DNA from: Streptomyces marokkonensis
GTDB lineage: Bacteria; Actinomycetota; Actinomycetes; Streptomycetales; Streptomycetaceae
Reading direction: 5' to 3'
DNA length: 64,000 nucleotides
Assembly (NCBI RefSeq): GCF_008312835.1
Contig: NZ_VSKS01000015.1
Location: 1 to 64,000 of the forward strand
Shown here: one piece after another, positions 26,101-38,100 of the stretch
Layout of the letters: each line of letters begins with the position of its first letter
Numbering within the stretch: position 1 is the first letter of the stretch
Notes under the pieces: generated by a model
Databases searched by the model: none
What the model was told of the DNA's origin: nothing
The model's input: the letters and a program-made list of their open reading frames with translations, nothing else
Program-made: the position numbers and the translations under genes

Positions 26101-29100
26101 GACCGATCCGATGGCGCAGTACTCGCGTTCGTCCGTGTAGTGGCGGAAGGCGCGGGTCAGCGCCTGGAACTCGATCGGGTCGCCGAGCCGGGTACCGGTG
26201 CCGTGCGCCTCGACCAGCTGGATGCCGGCGGGGTCGATGCCGAAGGTGTCGTAGACCTGACGCTCCAGCCGCTCCTGCGACTTGGCGCTCGGCGCAGTGA
26301 TGCCGTTGGACGTCCCGTCCTGGTTGATGCCCGAGCCGCGGACGACGCCGTGGATGTGGTCACCGTCGGCGAGGGCGTCCCGCAGCCGCTTGAGTACGAC
26401 GATGCCGACGCCCTCGCCGGGCACGAAGCCGTCCGCGCCTTCGGCGAAGGTGTGGCACTGACCGGTCTCCGAGAGCATCCCGGCCTTGTGGGCGTTCAGG
26501 TAGTAGTCGGGTGAGCACTGCACGGACACCCCGCCGACCAGCGCCGTCTCGACCTCGCCCGTGCGCAGGGCCTGGCACGCGAGGTGGAGGGCGACGAGGG
26601 ATCCGGAGCACGCCGTCTCGACGGCGATGGCGGGACCCCTCAGGTCGAGGAGGTAGGAGAGGCGTGAGGGAATGATCGCCTCGGCGTTGCCCCACATGGC
26701 CTGGGCGGGGGCGTCCTCGCTGGAGCCGGGCAGGTAGTCGCTGACCTGGGTGCCGATGTAGACCCCGCAGGACCGGCCGCGCAGGGCGTCGCCCGCGTAG
26801 CCGGCGTCCTCCAGCGCCTTCCACGCCTCCTCCAGCACGAGCCGCTGCTGGGGGTCCATGTAGGTGGCCTCGAGACCGGATATCTGGAAGAACAGCGGGT
26901 CGAACCGGTCGATGCCGTCCATCAGCGAGGCGTACCGGGGGTGGGGCGCGCCCGGTGCCACGAAGGCCGGCATGTCCCAGCGCGAGATCTCGCCGACCAG
27001 GCTGCGTCCCTCGGCCAGGTGCTGCCACAGCTGATCGGTGTCCTCGGCCGTGCCGAACCGCCCGCTCATGCCGATGACGGCGACGGGCTCTCCGGCGGGG
27101 CCGGGGACCGTCGCGGGGACAGCCGGCCGCGGAGTGCCGGTCTCGGCGGGCACGGTCACCGGGGCGGGCGGGTCCGGCGGTCCGGGAACGGCTGTCGGGG
27201 CGGCCTCCGGCACCAGGGCGGCCGGAAGCGGTGACGACGCCTCGAGGTGGTGCTCCACCACGTAGCGGGCGAGCGCGCGCACCGAGCTGTGATCGAAGAG
27301 GTCCGTGACCGAGAGCGAGATGCCCAGGTCGGTGCTGAGCTGCTGCGTGAGCTCGACGCCGAGGATGGAGTCCACGCCGTAGTCGGCGAAGGAGTCCTCC
27401 TCGGATATCTCCCGGCGATCCAGTCCCAGGGACGTCTGGAGCCGCTCGACGATCACGGACCGCACGCGCTCCCGCGCGTCCTCCGCGCTCCGCGGTACGG
27501 GGGTGTGCGCGCCGGCCGGATCTCCGGCTGCGGCGACGACGATCTGGTGGCCTGCGTCGTGCACGGCGCCGGCGGGGAAGGACACGGCGGCGAAGCCGGA
27601 TTCCCGCAGCACCTGCTGCCAGGTTTCGGGGGCCAGCCCCGGGCAGCCCGGTATGCGCAGTTCGGTGTCCTCGTAGCGCCACCAGCCGTCGAGCAGCCCG
27701 AAGGTCAGGTGCAGGAACGGGGTGCGCGTGGCCAGCTCGTTGAGGACGAGCGTGCCGTCCGCGCCCAGCAGGGCACGCGCGTGCCGCGCCGCGGCGCGGA
27801 CGTCGCGGGTCGCGTGCAGGACGTTGGTGGCGAGGACGATGTCGTAGCCGCCCTCGTCCAGCCCCTGGTCCGCGGGGGCGCGCTCCGCGTCGAACAGCTC
27901 GAACCGCAGACAGGGGTGGTCGGCGCCGAACTCCTGCCGTCCGTTGCGCAGGAAGTACTGGGAGACGTCGGTGTAGCAGTACTCCGCCACGCTGTCGCGG
28001 TAGGGCGCCAGCCGGCGCAGGACCTTCTCGCTGGTGCCTCCGCTGCCGGAACCGATCTCGAAGATGCGGACGCGGTGGGCGGGGTCGCGGGCGAGCAGGA
28101 CCTCGACACGCGCCGCCACCGACTCGGCCACGAGCTCGTTCAGCGCCGTGGCGCTCTCGCAGTCCCGGTACACGCCTCGCACCAGGCTCATCGACGACCC
28201 GGGGAAGATCACGTCGGTCGCGCGCCGTCGGCCCGAGAGGACCTCGGGCAGCTCGCGGATCACCGGCTCCAGCAAGTTGACGTAGGGGTTGGTGCCGTCG
28301 CTCTCCCGGCACACCGCCTCCCAGCGCCGCCACACGTCGGCACCGTCCAGAGGCGCCCTGTCGGTGGGGGTGTAGCGCTCGGTGCCCGCCTCGAGGTAGC
28401 CGTGCTCAGCCAGGATGCGCAGGCTCTCGTCGAGCCAGCGGTCGTAGGCGCCCCCCGGGTCCAGGGCGGCTCGCAGGCCGGCGACGGAACCGCCGGAGCC
28501 GTTCATCCCCAGCGTCCGCAGCTGCAGCAGGAGCAGTTCGCACAGCAGGGCGTCGTCGAAGCCCCGGGCACTGCCGGAGTCCGCGAGCACGCGCTGCAGC
28601 AGCCGGTCGTCCGGGCCGCCGGAACCGGTGGGACCGGTGTCGTCACCGGCCGGCCGCGGGGCAGTGGTCTTCTCCACGGCGAGCTGGTGGTACGGCCCGG
28701 AGAGCAGCAGGTCCAGCGCCGCCATGCCTTCGGCGGGTTCGATGGAGCCGATGCCGCTCCGCTCCATCCGGCGCTGGTACGCGGACGAGGCGACGACGCC
28801 GACGCTGCCCCAGTAGCCCCAGTTCACCACCTTCACGGTGACGGGACGGCTCTGCCGCCACAGCCGCGCGAACGCGTCCTTGAAGACGCAGCCGCTCACG
28901 TAGTTGCTCTGTCCTGCGGAGCGGTGGAAGGAGTTGGTCGAGGAGAAGAACAGCACGAAGTCCAGTGGCTCGTCCGCGAAGACCTGGGCGATACGGACGC
29001 TGATGTCGACCTTCGCGCGCACCGCGGCCCGGAAGCGTTCCTCCGGCATCCTGGCCACGCTCTGGTCGAGCAGCGTGAGCGCCGAGTGGACGACGCCGTT

Positions 29101-32100
29101 GATCTCGGGGAAGCGTTCCTTGATCCGCGCGACGGCGGCCTCCAGCGACTCCCGGTCCGTGGCGTCGGCCTGCACGTACCAGGGGGCAGGGCCGAACTCG
29201 GACAGAGCGTCGATCCTGGCCCGGACGCCGTCGTCCTCGGCTCGGCGGCCGATCCAGACCACCTGCGCCCCGTAGGTGCGTACGACGTGCTCCGTCCACA
29301 CCGCGCCGAGTCCGCCGGCGCCGCCGACGATCACGTAGACCCGGTCGCGCCGGTACGGCGTCGCATCCGCGGGGAGCGCGCCGGACGGCACCGGTACGAG
29401 GGTCTGCCGGAACCAGCGGCCGCCGCGGTGGGCCCAGCTGTCGCCGGACGGCTCCGCCGGCAGGCGCAGCGCCTCCCTGAGCACGTCGTCCCGGACGTCC
29501 TCCACGTCGGCGAGGCGCACCCGCCACCGCGGGTTCTCCTTCGCCAGTGACCCCAGCAGGCCGTGCACACCAGCGTGGGTCGGGTCGACTCGGTCGGTCC
29601 CGACGACTCCCTGGCTGCGGACGGTGAGGGCGGTCCACTCCAGTTCCCGCTTGTCGTAGCCGAGGGTCAGCAGCGCCTTGGCCAGCCGGAAGCCTGCGTA
29701 CACGCCCTCCTCCTGGCGGGTGATCAGGTCCTCGCTGTCCGGGAGCACCGTCGTGCCGCCGCCCACGACCCAGACGACACCCCCGTACTGCCCGCCGCGC
29801 GCGAGTCGCTCCCGCAGGCCGTCGACGGTGTCGTCGGCCCGCAGCAACAGGACGTCCACGTCCTCCCCGTGCCCGGTGAGGAGGGAGCCCAGCTCCTCCG
29901 GGTCCGCGCCGACCAGCAGCGTGCGTCCCCGCAAGCCGTCGCCGTCCGCCGGCGAAGTGGGCCGGGCGGGCTCCCAGCGCGGCTCGAGCAGCACCGGGCT
30001 CCCGGCGGCGGACCGCTCCGGCGCCGGCGGCGCGTCGGCGCCGGCGGGCAGGGGCCGGGTGCGGAAGGCCCTGAACCGTACGCGGACTTCGCCGCGCGGG
30101 TCGCACAGGTCGACGTCGAACGTGTCGCCGCTCTCCGTGGTGCGCCTGAGCCACGCCCACATGACCGGCTCGCAGGGGCCCAGGACTTCCACCGCCCCGA
30201 CGGCGTACGGCAGGTGGAGGCCACCGCCTTGCCTCAGGCCTGCGGAGGACTGCAGTGCGGCGTCCAGCAGCCCCGGGGGCAGCACCTGCGCGCCCGGGCC
30301 GTACTCGGGCACCTCGGGCAGCGCGAGTTCGGCGAGGACCTGGGCGTCTCCCACGAGGAGCCGCCTCACGCCCTGGAAGGAGGGACCGTACGCGATGCCC
30401 TGACGGCGGTAGACGAGGTACACCTCACTCGCGGTCATCTCGTAGCGGCCGCACTCGGTCCGCAGGGCCGCGAGGTCGAGCCGTGGCCGCGGCGCCGGTC
30501 CCTGAACGGGCTCGATGCGCCCCTGGCTGTGCACGACGGGACCGTCGGCTCCGGGTGCCATGACGCGGTAGCGCGTCCCCGCGGAGCCGTCCGGTTCCAG
30601 TTCGACGTGGAGGTCGAGCGGGGTGTCCCCGACCGTCACCGGCCGCAGCCACACGACGTCGCGGAACGCGACGCCGGCCGGCGCGGCGTTCTGCCCTCCG
30701 GTGAACGCGGCGTGGGCGGTGCGGGCCAGCTCCAGGTGGGCGACGCCCGGCAGGATCCTCTCCCCGGCCACGACGTGGTCGCGCAGGAAGGACTCCGATC
30801 CGGTGAGTGTCGTGTCGAACCGGCGTCCCGTGCCGGCGGGGCGGCCGGGTGCGGCCGTGAACACCCCGTACGACGCGGGCCGCTTGGTGCGCTGCCGCCA
30901 GAGGCGCTTCCTGGCGAAGGGGTAGCCGGGCAGCGCGACCGGCGCGGTGCGCCGGCCGCCGAACAGCCGGCGCCACGCCAGGTCGTGGCCCTGGCAGTAG
31001 GCCCTCGCGGCGGCGCGCAGCGCGTCCCGGAGGGAGGTGCCGTCGTGGTGCGCTCCTGCCGCCTCCTCCAGCAGCCGGTCCCCGGCCTTTCGGGCCGCGT
31101 CGTTCGGAGCGAAGTCCTTGGGCACCTCACCGGTGAGGACGTTGGGGTCATGCCCGCCCGCGGGCCACGAGCGCAGCAGGTGCACCGCCTCGGCGACGTC
31201 GCGGGCCACGATGGCGCAGCGGTACCGGAAGTGGGGCCTGCCGTCCAGCAGCGTCGCGCCGATGTCCCGCAGGCCGTGCGGCTGCGCGGGGTCCTCCAGG
31301 AAGTCGATCAGGTCGGCGACGCGCTGCCGCAGCGACTCCTCGGACTTGGCCGACAGGGCCAGCAGGTGGGCGGACATCTCCGTGACCTCGTCCTCTCCGC
31401 CCTCCGGGCGGCTCTCCACCACCATGTGCGCGTTGGTGCCGCTCATGCCGAAGGAGCTGATGGCGGCGATCCTGCTGCGCCCGGCGGTCCGGGGCCACGC
31501 CCGGTTCGTCTTGTTGACGAAGAACGGGCTGTCCCTCCAGTCGATGTACTCGTTCTCCTGCGCGCAGTTCAGGGACCCGGGGATCGTCTCGTGGCGCATG
31601 GCCTGCAGGACCCCGATGAGGCTGACGAGCCCGGAGGCCGCGAGCGTGTGCCCCACGTTGGGCTTCACGGACGTCAGGGCGCAGTACCGCCGCTTGCCGG
31701 TGAAGCTGCGGAAGACGTCGTTGAGCGCGTTGACCTCGACGGGGTCGCCGAGCCGCGTGCCGGTGCCGTGGGCTACCACGTACTCGATGTCGGCCGGGTC
31801 GATGCCGTGCCGCCTGTAGGTGTCGCGGAGCAGCGCGACCTGGGCGTCGCCGTTCGGGGCGGTGATGCCGTTGGACCTGCCGTCGTAATTGATGCCGCTG
31901 GCGCGGATGACGCCGTGGATCCGGTCGCCGTCGGCCACCGCCGCCGAGAGCCGCTTCAGCACCACGACGGCGACGGCCTCGCTGAGCACCATGCCGTTCG
32001 CGCGCTTGTCGAAGGCGTAGGTGACGCCGTCCTCGGACAGCATGCCGGCCTGCTTGGTCCGGTTCAGCAGTTGCGAGGTGGTGATGAGACTGACGCCCGC

Positions 32101-35100
32101 GGCAAGGGCGACGTCGGACTCGCCGGCGCGGATGCTCGCACATGCCTGGTGAGCGGCGACCAGCCCCGACGAGCAGGCCGTGTTGATGGCCATCACGGGC
32201 CCGCTCAGGTCGAGCAGGTACGACAGGCGTGCGGCGAGGATGCCGTCGTGGCCGGCGGTGACGCTGCCCGCCTCGGGGTCCGGTGTGTCGTAGTCCCCCT
32301 GCTCGACCCCTACGAACATGCCGATCCTGCGGGTCGACGCGGGTGTCCAGCCCGCGTCCTCGAGGGCGCGCCACGACTCCTGCAGCAGCAGCCGCTGGCG
32401 CGGGTCCAGGCTCCGCGCCTCGTTGGGGGATATCTCGAAGAACAGCGGGTCGAACTCGTCCGGGCCGGACACCTGGCCGACGCGGAACGCCGCGAAGGAG
32501 CTGTCGTGCGGCTCGCCCCACAGGTCGAGGCGCTCGCGGGAGACGGGGCGGACGGCGTCGCGGCCCTCCGCGAGGACCGACCACAGCTCGGCGGGGTTGT
32601 CGGCGCCGGGGAACCGTCCGCTCATGCCGATGACCGCGATGGCGTCGTCGTCCTGCGTGCCCGGCTCCCGGGCGCCGGGGTCCGCACCCGCTTCCTGGGC
32701 TCCGGCGGCGTCCTCGACGGGCTCGGCGCCGGGGCGCGGCCGGCCGACGGGGGGTGCCCCGTCGGCCGGAGGACCGGGCTCCGCTGCGGCACGTCCGGGA
32801 ACGGCGCGGCCGACACCCGGGTCGCCGTAGAACGCGGTCAGAAGCTCCGCGTGTTCGGTGGCGAAGTACTCGCGCAGTTTGCGCAGGGTGGAGCGGCTGT
32901 AGAAGAGAGCCGGTGTGACCTCCACGCCCCAGTACTCGCCCAGCCCGGTGGCCAGTCCGGCCAGACTCACCGAGTCGAAGCCGTAGTCGGCGAGGTTGTC
33001 GTCCTCGTAGAGCCTGTCCGGGGACAGGCCGACCGCGCCGCTGACGATCCGCCGCAGATCGTGTGCCAGGCGTTCCTCGACACCGGGGGCCGGGACCGTG
33101 TGCGGGCCGCCCTCGTCCGTGGGAGCGGCCGGCCGGGCCGCGTCCGCGCGGATCCCGGGTCGCGCCGGGGCATCCGCGGGAGGCGTCAGCCCCAGGAAGC
33201 GGGACACCCGGCTCGGGCTGCCGACCAGGATCATGTGCTGAGGTGCCTCCTGGGACAGCAGCCGCTCGAACAGGGCGATGCCGTCCGCCGTCTCGAGGAA
33301 GTCCTGGCCGCTCGACTTCAGCAGCATCGTGGTCGTGTCGTGGTCGAAGCCCATGCCGCCCTCGCGCCACAGCGGCCAGTTGACGACCACGGTCCGCCCG
33401 GACAGGCGGCCCGCGCGCACCTGGGCGTCACGGTGTCGTGCGTAGGACATCTGGAAGCGGTTGCCGACCGCGTAGTCGCAGGTGCCGAAGTCGCCGATGA
33501 CGGCAGCGGTGGAGGAGAAGTAGCAGACGAAGTCCAGCTCTTCGCCGGCCACCACCTCGTCCAGGGTCAGCGTTCCCCGGATCTTGGGGTCGAGGACGTC
33601 CTCGAAGGTCGGCAGATCCTTCTCCAGGACGCTGCCCTGCCCCTGGACACCGGCGGCGTGAATGACGCCGTGCAATGCCCCGAACCGCTCGCGCGCCCGT
33701 GCCACGGCCTGCTTCATGGCGTCCGCCTCGCGGCTGTCCGCCTGGACGTACAGGACCCGCTGTCCGGCGGCGAGGCCGCGAAGGGCCTCCTGGCGTGCCT
33801 CGTCCAGCGGGGAGCGGCCGGTCAGTACGACATTGGCGTCGAAGTGCTCCGCGAGGTGCCGGGCCACGATCAGCCCCAGCCCGCCGCAGCCGCCGGTGAT
33901 CAGGTAGGTGCCGCCGTGCCGGAGGGCGCCGGAACGGTTCTCGTCGAGCGTGACCTCACGGACGCGGCTCACGAAGCGCCCGCCCGAGTGGTACAGCGCG
34001 CTGACCGCCCGCTCCTGACGCAGTTCTCCGACCAGTCTCGTCAACCAGTCGGCGGTGTCCGCCGGCCTCATGGGATCGTGGGCGTCCTGGAGCACGGCCA
34101 CGACGGACAGCTTCGGCATCACCATGCCCAGCGAACGCTCGAAGCCGAGATGCGCCTCCAGCAGGGCGCGTTCCCGGCCGTCGCGGTACTGCCCGGCCAC
34201 CACGAAGCGGCGTACGTCCAGCCCGGAGCCGGCGATGGCCTGGACCGTCACGACGACGTCACCGAAGTCACCGTCGGCGACTCCTGGTTCGAGCGCCTCC
34301 AGGCTGACGACCGCGTCGACGGGGACGGACGCCGCCACGATGTCCCGGAAGGCCTCCAGGTGGTCCTGGGCCGAACCGCGGCGGACCTGGTAGTGGTCGG
34401 GGCGCGTCTTCCGGAAGGTCTCTCCTCGTCCTATGAAGACCGTGTGCAGGCCGGGGTCGAGTTCCCGTGCGGCCCGGGCGACCGCCTCCTGACGCTCCGT
34501 TCCGGTGCACAGGAAGACGATGCCGCGCGGGGCCCGCGCGGTGCCCTCCTCCAGCGGCGCGGGCTCCCAGTCCTCCACGAACGCGAGGGGCCGGGCCGGC
34601 TCCTCGGCGGACCGGGCCGGGTCCGCCGGGGAAGGGGCGGCCGTCGCGGGCCCGGCCGGAGCCACCGTCCGCGTCGGCTGGAGCGCGAACGCGCTGGGCG
34701 CGTCGAGCCAGTGGCGTTCCTGGACGAACGGGTACGTGGGAAGGGGGATGCGACGCGGCTCGGTGTGGCGGGCGAGGGACGTCCAGTCGAGGTCCAGGCC
34801 CTTCACCCAGACGTTGGCCAGCTTGTCGTGCCGGCCCTGCGCGAGCCACTGCCGTACCAGCTCCCGCATCTCCTCGTCGGCCTTGAGGAGAGCGACGGCG
34901 TCCTTGTTCTGCCTCGTGCTCCCGCGGAAGACGTTCGGGGTCTCCTGCTCGCCGTCGAGGAACGCGCGCAGCAGCTCGCGAAGGGCGTCCCGCCCATCGG
35001 CGATCAGGGCCAGTCGTTCCTCCATGGCCTCGCGGCCGACCTGGAGGGTGTGGGCGAGGTCCGCCCCGTCGGCGTCGTGGCCCGCCCCGGCCAGCCACGT

Positions 35101-38100
35101 GAGCAACGCCTGGGCCTTCTGCCGCAGCCGCTCGCCGTCCTTCGCCGACAGCACCACCAGCTCCGGACGCGGGCCCGGGGCCGGACGCGCCGGGCGCTCC
35201 GCCCCGGGCCGGTACTCCTCGATGATCACATGTGCGATGGCACCGTGCGCGCCGAACGACGAGACGCCGGCGATCCGCGGCAGGGTCCGCCGCACCCCGT
35301 CGACGGTCCGGGTGGGCCGCTCCCACGGTTCCAGCCGGCGCTGCACGTAGAAGGGCGAGTTCGGGAAGTCGATATACGGGTTGAGCTGCTCGGAGTGGAG
35401 GGAGGGCACCAGCATTCCGTGCCGCATCTGGAGCAGGACCTTGGTAACGGCGACGACGCCGGCCGCGCCCTCCAGGTGACCGATGTTCGACTTCACCGAA
35501 CCGATCGGGCAGTACTGCTTTCTGTCGGTGTGCTTGCGGAACGCCCGGGTCAGACCGGTGATCTCGATCGGGTCGCCGAGGGCGGTGCCCGTGCCGTGGC
35601 CCTCCACGTAGCTGATGTCCTCGGCCGAGAGCCCGGCATCCGCCAGCGCGGCCGCGACCATGTCCGCCTGAGCCAGCGGGTTGGGCACGGTCATGCCGTT
35701 CGTCTTGCCGCCGTGCACCGTGGCGACGCCGCGGATGACACCGTGGATGTGGTCCCCGTCCGCGACCGCCTGGTCGAACGGCTTGAGCAGGACGCAGCCG
35801 ACGCCCTCTCCGGGAACGTAGCCGGTGCCGCCCTCGCCGAACGAGCGGCAGCGTCCGTCCTCGGAGAAGAAGTTCATCTGGCTGAGCGAGACGTACTTGT
35901 TGGGGTGCAGCGACAGGTTCGCGCCGCCGGCGAACGCGAGCGAGGAGGAGCCGTTCCGGATGCTCTCGACGGCCATGGCGATCGCGTAGAGCGACGAGGA
36001 GCACGCCGTGTCGACGGTCAGGCTCTGCCCGTGCAGATCGAAGAAGTAGGAGACGGCGTTGGAGGCGGCGGCGCGGTCGGACAGGACGACGTCCTCGCCG
36101 CTGTACAACTGGTACTCGTTCCACATCATGCCCAGGTAGACACCGACCTTGCGGGCCTTGCCGGGGCTCAGGGACCGGCGTGTGTACCCCGCGTCCTCCA
36201 TCGCCTCCCATGCGGACTGGAGGAACAGCCGGGTCTGGGGGTCGGTCAGTGCGGCCTGCTGGGCCGACATGCTGAAGAAGAGCGCGTCGAAGTTCTCGGC
36301 CCCGTCGATGAAGCCGCCCCACTTGCTGGAGCTCTTGCCGGGTGTCTTCCCGGCCGCGTAGTACAGGTCCTTGTCCCACCGGTGCGGCGGGATCTCCTCG
36401 ATGCAGTCCTGGCCGCTCTGAAGCACCTTCCAGAATTCGTCGAGGTTCCGGGACTTCGGGTACCGGCCGCTCATGCCGATGATCGCCACGTCACGCGGGC
36501 GTCCCTCGCCCCGGCCGTTCGCCTTCCCCGACGGCGTCCTGTCAGCGTCTGCGGCGCCGTTCGGGACCTCGGCGGGACGGCGGCCCTGCGGCGTGGCCGG
36601 CCGGGAAGGCACGGCGGTCGCGGACGCGCGCTCCGCAGGCGCCTGAGGAGCCGCCGCGGCGGGCCGCGCCGGCCCCAGCAGCTCGGTCAGGCGGGCCGCC
36701 TGGTGCTCGGTGAAGTACTCCGCCAGTTCCCCGATCGTGCGGTACTCGAAGAACAGCGTTCCCGGAAGGTTGTCGAAGTCCTTCGTCAGAAGCCGCATCA
36801 GCTCCATGATCTGGATGGACTCGATGCCGTACTCCCCCAGCTCCGCGGCGGCGTCGAGCCGGGCCTTCGGGATGCGGAAGACCTGCGACAGCCGGTCCCT
36901 CAGATACTCGACGGTCCGTGTGCGCATCTCACCCGGGTCCTCCACGGCCGCCGGCTCCGTGGCCTTCTCGGCGGCCACCGGCTCGTTCCCGCCCACCGGT
37001 TCCGGCTCGGCGCCGGCCGCCTCGGCACCGGCCCGCTCGGCCCCCGCCATCCGCAGGACCCTCTCGATCTTCCGACGCTCGCCCTTCGTCACGACGACCT
37101 GGGTCTCGTCGGACGTCAGGATCTCCAGCAGCGCCCCGATGCCCTCCTCGGTCAGCAGTCCCCGCATTCCCGAGTGGTCGCGGTAGAGGGTCTTCTCGGG
37201 GCCGTCCTCGGCGAGCTCGCCGAGCATGCCGCCCTCGTCCCAGTACGGCCAGTTGACCGATACGCTCCGGCCGTGCCGCAGGCCCTGCGCCCGCAGCTCC
37301 TCCCGGTGCCGGACGTAGCCGTCGAGGAACCGGTTGGCGGCGGCGTAGCTTCCCTGTCCGAAGTCGCCGACGTAGGCGGCGATGGACGAGAAGGCGAGGA
37401 AGAAGTCGAGCGGGTCCTCGGCGGTCAGTTCGTCCAGATGGACGGTTCCGTGCGTCTTCGGCGCCAGGACCCCCTCGAAATCGGCCCAGTCCACGTCCAT
37501 GACGCCCGTTCCTCCCATGACGCCCGCGCCGTGGAAGACACCGTCCAGACTGCCGAATCGTTTCCGTGTCGCCTCGAGCGCCGTGCGCACACCGTCGCGG
37601 TCGGCCACGTCACAGGTGAGGTAGAGGACTTCGGCACCGGCGGCCTCCAGTGCGGCGAACTCCTGCCGCAGCGAGGCGTCCGGCTCCCGGCGGCCGAGCA
37701 GGACGAGCCGCGCCCGGCACTCCCGGGCGAGGTACCTGCCCAGGTGCAGGCCCAGGGCCCCGGCACCGCCGCTGAGCAGGTAGACGCCGCCCTCCTTGAA
37801 AGGTATCCCGGAGGCGCCGCCGCGTACTCCCGCGGTCCACGGCCGCAGCACCCGCTCCGAGCGGACACCGTCGGCGTGCCGGAACTCGTGCCAGCCCCTC
37901 GGGACTGAACCCTCCGCCCGGCCGAGTTCGCGCAGCACGCTGCCGGTGACGGTGTCCGCGTCGCCCGCGTCGGCGACCTGGAGGCTCTCCACCCGGAACA
38001 GGTGGTCGACCGCCGTCACGGCACGGCCGAAACCGAGGAGCGCCTCCGCCGCCGCCCGCTGCGGCCCGCTCCGGTCCGGCAGCACGGACAGGTACTGGAC

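Noticed and set aside
29563-37908. Very long open frame on the plus strand, and many others opposite the PKS genes
   Set aside because: High-GC shadow frames: the translations are low-complexity Arg/Gly/Ala/Val-rich sequence with no family motifs, antisense to unmistakable PKS domains.
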